From an uncultured bacterium (GTDB lineage Bacteria; Patescibacteriota; Gracilibacteria; Absconditabacterales; Absconditicoccaceae), in assembly GCA_937862565.1 (NCBI GenBank), contig CALMFT010000014.1, forward strand, positions 25,854 to 89,853: DNA of 64,000 bases, written 5' to 3'. Of this stretch, positions 20,292 to 28,959 are shown in pieces. The number at the start of each line of letters is the position of its first letter. Position 1 is the first letter of the stretch. Both the position numbers and the translations under genes were made by a program. The notes under the pieces are model-generated. The model searched no databases. It saw only the letters and a list, made by a program, of their open reading frames with translations, and was not told the origin of the DNA.

Positions 20292-22505
20292 ATGTCTATA
20301 AACAACTTAAAATCATTTTTCAACTATCAAGCAATCACGGATCCCAATCCTCAGTTTGTAGTTGATCAGATCAAAAAAACTGCAGGAGAATACCTCAATG
20401 CGGACGAATTAGCGCAGGTTCAGACCACTTATGAATATGCTAGAAAGGCCCATGAAGGTCAGATCAGACAATCAGGGGAATATTATATTTCTCATATCGT
20501 ACAGGCAACAAGATTTTTGATGATCATACGTCCTGATTTGGAAACAATCAAAGGATGTTTGTTGCATGATGTGATTGAAGACTGTGATATCAGCGCGGAC
20601 GAGATCGAGAAAGAATTTGGTCCCGTAGTAAGGAAACTATGTGAGGGAGTAACCAAAGTAAGTACGATCAAATATCGTGGAGAAGAAAGACAGATCGAAA
20701 CGATCAAGAAAACATTTTTTGCAATGTCGGAAGATCTCAGAGTAATTTTTATCAAACTTGCAGATAGAGTTCATAATATCCAGACTCTGCATTTTCATCC
20801 CAAGGTAGAGAAACAAATGAGAATTGTGAATGAAACACTGGAAATCTATGTTCCTATCGCCGAAAAACTATGACTTACTGCCTATCAATATCTCCTCGAA
20901 AACTGATGTTTCCACATTTCTCATCCTCAAGAATGCACTCAGGTTATAGATTATCTCAGCAAACCTATCTACAATAAAGCAAGTGAAAAATGAGTATGAA
21001 TAATCACCAAAGTACTAGAAAAAGAAGGAATGAAGGATTTTGAAGTCAAAGGAAGAGTGAAATCTCCTCGAAGTGTATTCAAGAAGCTTACACAAAAACA
21101 TGGTAGTGCTGATATCTCAAGTATCGCTGGAATCAATGATTTGGTAGGGTTTAGAATTATTGTAGATACTGTCCCGAGCTGTTACCTCGCGATGGGAATT
21201 TTACACAATATGTATACTCCCCTCGTCCACAAGATCAAAGATTATATCGTAGTTCCCAAGCCAAATGGTTATCAGTCTATTCATAGTATTATTTTGGGAC
21301 TTTTTGCCTTTCCAGTAGAAATCCAGATCAGAACTGAGGAAATGGATCAATATGCTGAATTTGGTGTCGCTGCTCACTTCGCCTATAAGGAAGTAGGATA
21401 TGATAAGCAGAAGATGCAGAGTTTTAGAGCAGATAGTAGACAAACTCAGTGGGTAGGGAAACTACAAGAAATTGTAAAAGAATACCAAGATGATAATGAA
21501 GGATTTAAGCAAGAAATGAAGATCGAATTACTGGATGATACTATCTTTACCTATACTCCAAAAGGTGATATTATTGAACTCAAAAAAGGTTCTACAATCT
21601 TGGATTTTGCGTTTAGAATTCATAGCGAGGTAGGACTTAGATATAGAGCAGGTCTGGTAAATGGTTCTATTGTTCCTCTCGATTTTCAGCTCAAAACAGG
21701 AGATATTGTAAATATTACTACTCGAAAAAATCAATATAGTGCTACCCAATCACGAATTTATCTTCTCCAGACTGCAGGAGCAAGAAACCAAGTAAGTAAG
21801 TTTCTCAAGACGAAGATTAGAGACAAATTGCTCACGCAAAGCATTGATAATCTGAATGCAAGATTGGTAGAAGAAAAACTTCCACTTTTCAAAAGTGCAG
21901 ACTGTTTAATCTGGAAAAAATATGAGAAGAAAGAAGAAGAACTAGAAGGAAAACTTATTGAAATGCTTGATAAAGGAGGTTATGGAAGCTTCATCAATAT
22001 CTTCTACAAGATAAGTCAAAAGCATACAGCTAAACCAGTCGATGTAAGCGATCTCAAAACTGCTGAAAAACACAATATTATCATTGATGAACAAAACGAT
22101 TTGGATTTTGTACTCTGTCCAGAATGCATAAATAGTACAAACCCTCAGATTATTGCTAAGTCTGGAAGAAATGGACTGAAGATACATCACATCGGCTGTA
22201 AGGCTCTGCGCACTGTAAGCTACGAAAAACTCATCTCAGCACATTACAAAGATGAAGATCCTTCAATCTATCACTTTTCTCTGACTCTGGAGCTCAATAA
22301 TGAACCAGGGATTTTACATAAGATTCTTGAATTATTAACGAACTATAATCTGAATATCAAAAATATATCTTTCTTGGAATCTACAGGAGATATGACGATA
22401 GGAAATATCACCATCGATATAGGAAATCCTGGTAAACTCAACTTTGTAATCAAAGATCTCGAAAAGAGTAAGATTTTCACCATTGTGGAGAAAAAATTCG
22501 TGTAA
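20292..22505 (+). CDS. rel: Bifunctional (p)ppGpp synthetase/hydrolase Rel
   Basis: Stringent-response enzyme making and degrading (p)ppGpp; 737 residues. The HD hydrolase domain has YYISHIVQATRF and HDVIED (near residue 92). The synthetase has GFRIIVDTVPSCYLAMG, PKPNGYQSIHS and EIQIRTEEMDQYAEFG. Then come TGS (FTYTPKGDIIELKKGSTILDF, in parts), a Cys-bearing zinc-finger region (LCPECINS) and a C-terminal ACT domain (LNNEPGILHKILELL). Under the standard code it would be cut by clustered UGAs at 20872-21014, which read as glycine here (KLGLTAYQYLLENG). Start ATG 20292. Confidence 0.95.
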
Positions 22506-22509
22506 ATAC

Positions 22510-22538
22510 TTGCTTTTTTGTATCATACGGAGTATAAT
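22510..22538 (+). promoter_or_regulatory. Promoter
   Basis: TTGCTT (22510-22515), a 17-base spacer and TATAAT (22533-22538), just after the rel stop and 22 bases before the next ATG. Confidence 0.65.
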
Positions 22539-22559
22539 AACGTCATACAAGATTCTTTA

Positions 22560-23075
22560 ATGACTTATTCATCTCTTATGAAGAAACTACTCAAAAACTA
22601 TGTTCATAGCGCAACCTATAAACATACAGTTATAGCGTGAATAATCTGATTATTATTTGGATTTTCTGCTTTTTTGATATTTAATCCAAGTGTAAGAGTG
22701 TGATTATTTTCAGATATTACAGGAAATATTTCTACAAATCGCATTAGTGGTGATATTGGTTATAGCGCAAGTTCGTCCAAACTTATAGTTACTAGCAATA
22801 TTAGCAAAGACAATATCAAAAGCATTGAAATTATGATCAGTCATAGTCCAGAAATCGAAGTTACTCTCAAAACTCCAAATAATAAAGTAACAATCGAAAA
22901 ACTAGGACCAAGCATGACAAAATATAGCATACCACAATCAAGTGTGAAAGCTGGTGAAAGTATCGCAACGTTTACACATAACGGGAAATCTGAAGATATT
23001 CTTCTTGGTAGCGCGCAGATTATTTCAAATACTAATGAAGTAACAAACTTATCAATTAGCAACGCTACTCCATAA
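22560..23075 (+). CDS. Single-pass membrane protein with extracytoplasmic domain
   Basis: A 171-residue protein of no recognised family. The N-terminal membrane segment (VIAGIIGLLFGFSAFLIF) has two UGA glycines; the outer domain is Ser/Thr/Ile-rich and beta-like (SPEIEVTLKTPNNKVTIEKL, in parts), as in cohesin-like or FixG-like sandwich domains, but no family can be named. ATG 22560 is chosen from the promoter spacing; ATG 22578 is also possible. A terminator follows. Confidence 0.65.
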
Positions 23076-23091
23076 TTTACCTATCAGTGTT

Positions 23092-24051
23092 TTAAACCTC
23101 ATTCAATGTATCAATCTCGATACATTGTTTTTTGTTATCGCAATCGGTAAATTCCAACTTAAAAGCAGTCAGCATAAGTGGAGAATCTTTTGGAGAAGAT
23201 GGATGATACAGGTAATCTCCGATGAGTGGGAGACCTATTTCACTGAGCTGGTACCTAATTTGATGTGTTCTTCCCGTAAGAATCTCGAGCTCAATAGTTA
23301 CTGTGGGAATATCACTATAATGAGATCATTCTTTGGCTGTAATCTTATGATTGAGGATAGTAGATATTCAGAGTTTAGGGTAGCCAAAAACATTGACTTT
23401 GGGATGAATCATTGACTCAAGTGTATGAGCTTGAGGGTGTAAATGAAGCCAGGTTTCACCATGCTTAGTAAGTTCACACACAGCTCTGTAGTATTTGTGG
23501 AGTGGTACAGGCTCTGTGGTATTTCACTCTACAGCATTGTGAGATTTATCATCAAAAAGTCTTTTGAAATACTGCAATCCTTTTTCTGATTTTGCAATAA
23601 TCATCAACCCATCCGTGTCTTTATCAAGCCTATGAATAAGTCCTGCTTTGATGAGATTCCCTGCGTCTGGTAGCTCTCAGAATCTATGATAGAGAAAACC
23701 TACCACTGAAGGTTCACTTACGTCAAACAAGGTCTTGGGATGACTCAGAATTCCTTTTGGCTTATAGATAACCATATAATCTGGAGTTTCTAGTTTGACT
23801 TCCAAATCAAGTTTGGGACTCTCTTTCAATATCTGATTATCTTCATATCTTTGTAAATCAGGCAAGATAAACTCCTCCCTCCCTTCGAGCGTATAAGATT
23901 TTTTTACCACATTCTGCTTATCATTTTTAATCATCTCAATGAGTTTTCTCTCAAATAACTGATGGAAAAAATTTCTTGATAAAAAAAAATGATCTGATAG
24001 AGCTTTATCGATACGGCTTCCGATGTATTGTTCTGGGAGTTGAATGTTCAT
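23092..24051 (-). CDS. RluA/RluD-family 23S rRNA pseudouridine synthase
   Basis: Isomerises uridine to pseudouridine in RNA; 319 residues. An S4-like N-terminal region ([20 protein letters not shown]) is followed by the catalytic domain with [33 protein letters not shown] (catalytic Asp in HRLDKDT) and [21 protein letters not shown]. In-frame UGA is glycine in HRFGELPDAG. ATG 24051 is preferred; an in-frame ATG at 24096 would overlap the upstream gene by 23 bases. RluD-type enzymes usually modify the helix 69 region, but the target cannot be read here. Confidence 0.88.
23104..23134 (+). terminator. Terminator of the membrane protein gene
   Basis: CAATGTATC and GATACATTG pair around AATCTC, followed by T6. 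It overlaps the last codons of the convergent pseudouridine synthase gene. Confidence 0.75.
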
Positions 24052-24073
24052 AAGTAATTGGGAGAGTTTAAGT

Positions 24074-25120
24074 TTAAATTTCGTTGATAACTTCATACGT
24101 GAGGTTGGTATTTCCTACAAAAGCAAATCCGATAATCTTGCCTGCGCCTTTATCTTTGAGTTTTTTGGCAGTTTGATTGAGTGTAGATCCTGAACCTACG
24201 AAGTCATCAATCAAAAGAATTGTGTAATTTTTGGGTATAGTGTCTTCCTTTACTATAATTGTTTTTTTAGCATTTTCTAGCCTTTGTTCACGATTTTTGA
24301 GAGATTTTTGAGGAACAGGAATATCATTCGGAAAATCTTTCACTACCGACAAGAAGGGAAGCTCTAATATTTCTAGTTTTTTCTTGAGAATCTTGAGAAG
24401 CTGATTTTTACGATGAATACTCGGTGGCACTATAGCAATATGATCAATCTTGTACTTTCCTACAAGACAGCGAATCTTATGAATAATCATGTCTACAGAA
24501 GTATTGATAAGTGAAAGTTTCTGTGATTGTTTTGCATAAAAAGTAAGTTCCGCAAGTTTTCCCCTTCCAAAATCCATCCACTTATATTGATCTGCATAAA
24601 AAATATGATCAAAATACGAATCTCCTGAAATACTATCAAAAGCATCCGTTGCATCAATGACTCCACAGCTATTGCGAATTTTTTCAATATGATTATAGAT
24701 AGAAATATAATCCCCTATTTTATCTTGAGGATTGAGCTTTCTATCCTTACACCATGTATAAAATCACTCTATTCCTTCTTGAATTTCACCACTCGCAGAA
24801 AATTTGAAAAAATTATCCTCCATGATTTTCACCTGTGAATAAGGAAGATGGTTTTCCTCTTGTGATGAAATTTCGTATTCTTTATCTGAAGTTTTGTTTT
24901 CTTGTTTGAATATCTTAATTTGTTCAGGACTCAATTGATAACGCACATGAGATCCCAATCCTTGTTTGACCAAAACCCCTTGGCTTACCAGTTCTTTTAG
25001 ATACCTATGTATTAGTACAGCAGATTTATTGAGTTGCAAAGAGATATTGATAGGCTGAAGACTTGAGTCGTCTTTAAAGCAATCGATCACCTGTTGCAAA
25101 GAAGAGTTCCTAAATTTCAT
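24074..25120 (-). CDS. Winged-helix regulator fused to a phosphoribosyltransferase domain
   Basis: A 348-residue fusion. The N-terminus is a winged-helix DNA-binding domain (LQQVIDCFKDDSSLQPINIS, then KSAVLIHRYLKELVSQGVLVKQGLG). A linker with glycine UGAs leads to a type I phosphoribosyltransferase domain with the PRPP loop LLIDDFVGSGSTLNQTAKKL and VPPSIHRKNQ upstream, as in ComFC-like proteins. It may be a PRPP- or nucleotide-sensing repressor, or a salvage enzyme with its own regulator. ATG 25120 is preferred over GTG 25171. Direct repeats just upstream (25200-25226) suit autoregulation. Confidence 0.75.
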
Positions 25121-25199
25121 TGTTTTTATAAAGCAATTAAATACTTTAGTATCAGTTTGGTATGTGTACACTACACACTGTATAGTATAGTATTGTATA

Positions 25200-25226
25200 T
25201 TTACACTAAACAGTTTACACTAAACA
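25200..25226. promoter_or_regulatory. Direct repeats upstream of the wHTH-PRTase gene
   Basis: TTTACACTAAACA occurs twice with a 14-base period (25200-25212 and 25214-25226), inside an AT-rich region with further GTGTACAC and TATAGTATA symmetry (25165-25250). It is a likely operator for the adjacent winged-helix protein. Confidence 0.5.
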
Positions 25227-25293
25227 CTATAGTATAAATAGTATACTCAAAACAAAATATAATGCAAGTAAATATCTATATATTCTCTTCCTT

Positions 25294-26727
25294 ATGTCTC
25301 ATCAAGATTATCTCGATTATATGTCACCTTTTTTCAAGTCTGTATGAGGATTTGAAGAGTTTTCAGCAAGCATAAATACTCCCCTTCTCAAGTCTTTCTC
25401 TTGTGTACAATCTCGCGGGTCGGTACAGACCACGATAGTAAGACTCCAATCTCAATGATTTAGCGTACAGAAATCAGATTATAATCCCCTCAATTATAAG
25501 GTAAATAAAGAAGAGGACGAAAAAACTATAGCTTTAGGTAAAACTCCTGAGCATATTTTGGGTCAGTTGTATATCCAAGAAACCGCTGCAAGTCTTCCTG
25601 CATCCATTATTCCCCTGCCCATGGAATGAAATATCCTCGACATGTGTGCTGCACCAGGAGGAAAGACGACACAATTGGCGGATAGATGTAAAATAATCTG
25701 ATCTAAAGCGGTGATTCGAGCAAATGAACCCGATAGTAAAAGAATAATCCCTCTTGCGAGCAACCTCACGAGAACGGGTATGCAAAATGTAGTGACTATA
25801 CAGCATGATGGAAGTAATTTCTGAAACCATGTGCCTGAATTTTTTGATAGTATCTTATTGGATGCGCCTTGTAGTGGGGAAGGTACTGGGTTTAAATCTG
25901 ATTTTGGGACGAAGTTTTGGGATATCAGAAAGGTCGAATCTATCGCTAAAGTGCAACAACAATTGTTAATCTCTGCTTTCAAAGCTTGTAAGGTTGGTGG
26001 AAGTATTTTGTATTCTACCTGTACCAGTAATCCCCTCGAAAATGAAGTAAACGTGCAGTTATTACTCGATAAATATGGAGATAAATTGGAGCTTCAAGAA
26101 ATAAAAATAGACTGATTATCTGCTGGTCTAGAAGGTTTTGGAGAAGTAAGTAAATATAGTAAAAGACTACGACCTCATCTTCATCACACTTGAGGATTTT
26201 TCATGTGTTTGATGAAAAAAACTTCTGCAATTGAGCAAACCTTCAACCAATCGGTCTACAAACAAAAATGAAAATGAGTGATGAAACCAAAATTCATCGC
26301 CTGTGATCACAAAGCAATCACACAACGACTCTCGGATAATTTCCAAATATCAGTTCCAGAATATATCCAATTTTCTAAGTCTCAAAACCAAATTTACGCC
26401 CACAATACCCTCGATTTTGCTCAACTCAATCAATTCAAAATAGATAAACCATGAATATTGGTTATCAAAGGAGATAAACCTTCAAGCTGGAGAGTTACTC
26501 ACGGAGCGGGTTTGATCTTCGATTTCGCACCTTCCTATCAGATTCACCTCAACGAAAAACAGGTCCACAATCACATCAACCAACAAGATATCGACCTAGA
26601 ACCTGAACAAATTCCTTCATCATTTTCTCCAAGCAATTATGTTCAACTCACTTTTGAGGGAAACAAAGCTGGAGTAGGGAAAATAATCTGAACGAGTATC
26701 AAGAATAAACTGAGTGGAGTTTTTTAG
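25294..26727 (+). CDS. NOL1/NOP2/Sun-family rRNA m5C methyltransferase (RsmF-like)
   Basis: SAM-dependent cytosine-5 methyltransferase of 477 residues. The SAM-binding motif DMCAAPGGKTTQLAD is near residue 115. Catalytic motif IV DAPCSGEGTG is near 189 and motif VI YSTCTSNPLENE near 237; the two cysteines are the nucleophile and the release residue. The C-terminal part (HGAGLIFDFAPSYQIHLN, then NYVQLTFEGNKAGVGKIIG) resembles the RsmF RNA-binding extension. About a dozen in-frame UGAs fall on glycines. Its last 130 bases are antisense to the code-25 extension of avd. Confidence 0.88.
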
Positions 26728-27093
26728 TGTACTACCCCCCCCCTCATATCACGATTGAGACTTTCTTTCCCAAGCTAACAACTGTTTTGATATAGTTTCT
26801 ATCGATTCACTCAAAACTACAAATCTTTCTACTGCTATGATATGAAGATCCTTTGATAATCTCAATAATACTCTAATTCCTTCCAATGTTGCTCTTGTTT
26901 CTATAAGAGATTCTTTTTTATGTAATAAAGTATTAGTTTTATAAAGTGAAGATATCAACATCAAACAATCCTTTTTGAGTTGTTCACCCAAAGTATATTT
27001 AAATTCTTTGGGGAATTTTTTAATCACTAAAAATAAAGAAAGAGTGAGATCATAACTTGCCTTATAAACTGGAAGATGTTGTGCAAGAGTCAT
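26596..27093 (-). CDS. avd: Avd-like accessory protein of the diversity-generating retroelement
   Basis: A four-helix-bundle protein of the Avd / 23S-intervening-sequence type (VYKASYDLTLSLFLVIKKFP, then LGEQLKKDCLMLISSLYKTN). Avd binds the reverse transcriptase and template RNA and is needed for mutagenic homing. Its ATG overlaps the RT stop by one base. The family-like C-terminus (LLAWERKSQS) is followed by TGA at 26749. Read as glycine this adds about 50 codons, running through nine G and antisense to the methyltransferase gene until TAG at 26596. One base more or fewer in the G run would end the protein at once, so the true end is uncertain (26749 or 26596). Confidence 0.75.
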
Positions 27094-28256
27094 TATTTAT
27101 TATTAAGTTTTGTAAAAGGAGAAGAAATAGGATAGCTCTCTGGAAGAAGAGATGTTATTTTTTTTCTTTGTTTAAAATTTCTATAATGCTGCATCATCCC
27201 TAAATAAGAATGGATTGTAGAATGAGCCTGAGATGTCTCGTATTTTGTATAAGATCAAAAATTATTTCTTATGCTACGAAAAGATCTTTGTGCGTTGCCA
27301 ATAATCCTACGATTGATATAAATTCTATAAGGTTTAAGGTAGGATCCAAGAAATTTAACTCCTTTAGTATAATGCTGAAGGTATATTTTTTTAGGATGAA
27401 GGGTAAGTCCCAGCTCTTGTGCTAAGTAATTCTTAATCAAAGGAATAATAGAAGTAAGAAAATTTTTATCCTGATGTACTATCACAAAATCATCTACATA
27501 TCTTCCGTAGTATGCACATCAAAGAACTTGTTTGACTCGTAGATCAAAAGGATGAAGATAAATATTAGCGAATAATTGACTGGTAAGATTACCAATAGGA
27601 ATACCACATCAGGGGGAAGAAGTAAATAAAGATTTATCAGAAGGAATATGCTTATATAATTTTCTAGAGCCAATAAACTGATAAAATTGCGTAGGATCAT
27701 GAAGAGTAACTTTTTTGATAAGATCCCATAATCGCATAAAGTACTCCTCTGCATCAATTCCTCCTCAGCTTATCAAAGATTTTTTGGATGCTAAGGTTTG
27801 CCGTATAAGGTAAAGTAACACTTCTTTATCTATATTCATAAAGAATCATTTGATATCAAGTTTGAGGATTCGGCTATCACGAGAATAGTTAGCGCTAGAG
27901 GATCTTACAAAATGATCAAGTCTTTTTACTCCATAATGAGTTCATTTCCCAATTCTACAGCTATAACTATCATGAATGAATCACGTATCACAAATATCAG
28001 AAATTTTATTAATAATCAGATGATGTACTACTCTGTCACGAAAATCGGGAGCAAAAACCTCTCTAGGAACAGTATCACAAATCAAAAAACAAATATTTTT
28101 ACTAATAGTATACGTTCCGTCTATAAGTTCCTGACATAAGGTAATCAAGTTACTTTCATAATGTAATTCAAATTCCAGTTGACTCAAAGAGTTTCTCTTA
28201 TTACGACGAGCATCATAGTAAGCCACAAAAAGATCAGTAAGTAGTCATGCGTGCAT
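27093..28256 (-). CDS. Reverse transcriptase of a diversity-generating retroelement
   Basis: A 387-residue RT that copies the template repeat into cDNA with adenine-specific errors. Motifs in order: RDRVVHHLIINKI, RILKLDIKGFFMNIDKEV, GCGIPIGNLTSQLFANIYL (near residue 218) and the catalytic YVDDFVIVHQ (near 250), then LGLTLHPKKIYLQ and VKFLGSYLKPYRIYI. There is no maturase or endonuclease domain, as expected for this class. Several glycines are UGA (DIKGFF, SGGGIDAEEYF). The start is ATG 28256, 50 bases after the template repeat. Confidence 0.93.
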
Positions 28257-28283
28257 ACTATTTATTTAGTATATAAAAGGAAA

Positions 28284-28300
28284 CCAGTCATATTGACTGG
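28284..28300. repeat. Hairpin just after the template repeat
   Basis: CCAGTCA-TAT-TGACTGG, extendable by an A-T/T-A pair set at each side, lies between the template repeat and the RT start. It may shape or end the template RNA. Confidence 0.5.
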
Positions 28301-28306
28301 TTATTC

Positions 28307-28482
28307 TTTGGAGTGCTAAACGAGCAAGCGCAAGGGTCGAGCGTACTCACGATTGTAGTCATCTAATTTACCTTTTGATTCATCCCATTTGCACGCCCAC
28401 GCGTTGTCAGAGTCAGACTCAGAACGTGACCACAGATAGCCATACGAGCCACAGTTCTCTCGCTCACCACCGTTACGGTAAC
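28307..28482 (-). repeat. DGR template repeat (TR)
   Basis: A 176-base stretch nearly identical to 28784-28959 (offset 477). Within the coding part 14 positions differ, and at each one this copy has A on the sense (minus) strand: 28344, 28347, 28353, 28354, 28368, 28376, 28380, 28383, 28404, 28413, 28427, 28456, 28464 and 28474. That makes this copy the template. Its AAC/AAT codons are the usual highly variable sites. The only other difference (28315, a sense-strand C against G) lies beyond the stop codon, in the region where initiation-of-homing sequences differ between TR and VR. An open frame of 60 codons spans it but need not be translated. Confidence 0.95.
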
Positions 28483-28766
28483 ATACACTAAAAATCATAC
28501 TTAACCTTTGTCAGTCAGTCATATTTCATTCTTACTGATCTTTTACTACTCACGAGAGCTATCCGATAGCCATCGTCAGTGTATGATTGAACTCCAATTA
28601 CACACTTTTGTAATCCTTAGATTTACAAAATTCTGGTATAGTCATATAGTAATTAACTAGTAAAAAAATTCAATAAAAATTTTTATTCAATAAAAATTTT
28701 TCGCACACCCGAGGGGCTTACTCTAGCCTTATCCATGCGAGCCCAAAATTGTCATAAGTGACGAAT

Positions 28767-28781
28767 CTTCGCTTTGCGAAG
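28767..28781. repeat. Hairpin downstream of the variable repeat
   Basis: CTTCGC-TTT-GCGAAG, 2-3 bases beyond the variable repeat. In characterised retroelements an inverted repeat just after the homing-initiation sequence promotes retrohoming; this one has the same place. Confidence 0.7.
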
Positions 28782-28783
28782 GT

Positions 28784-28959
28784 TTTGGAGTCCTAAACGA
28801 GCAAGCGCAAGGGTCGAGCGCACCCACGAAAGTAGTCATCTAATCTACCTTTCGATGCAACCCATTTGCACGCCCACGCGCTGTCAGAGCCAGACTCAGA
28901 ACGCGACCACAGATAGCCATACGAGCCACAGTACTCTCGCCCACCACCGTAACGGTAAC
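28784..28959 (-). repeat. DGR variable repeat (VR)
   Basis: Last part of the AAA+ target gene, coding for the end of a C-type-lectin-like fold (GSYGYLWSRSESGSDSAWAC). Relative to the template, eight sense-strand A became G, five became T and one became C. Eleven residues change, among them Asn to Tyr twice, Asn to Phe, Asp to Val, Glu to Gly twice and Tyr to Cys; the GSYGYLWSR scaffold is kept. Confidence 0.95.

Noticed and set aside
20253..22505. rel, rpoC, rpoB, valS and gyrB as pseudogenes broken by many stop codons
   Set aside because: All breaks are TGA, fall on glycine positions, and a UCA tRNA-Gly is present. Read with code 25 the genes are full length.
27093..28256. Group II intron or retron reverse transcriptase
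   Set aside because: There is no maturase or endonuclease domain, no intron RNA boundary and no retron-type VTG motif. The template/variable pair settles the class.
28316..28498. The template repeat as a separate 60-residue protein gene
   Set aside because: Its frame matches the variable repeat because the two are copies. There is no independent start signal, and template repeats act as RNA.
28307..28959. CRISPR array or insertion-sequence direct repeats
   Set aside because: Only two copies exist, they are 176 bases long, and their differences are adenine-specific; an RT and Avd gene are adjacent. This is a DGR, not a CRISPR or IS.
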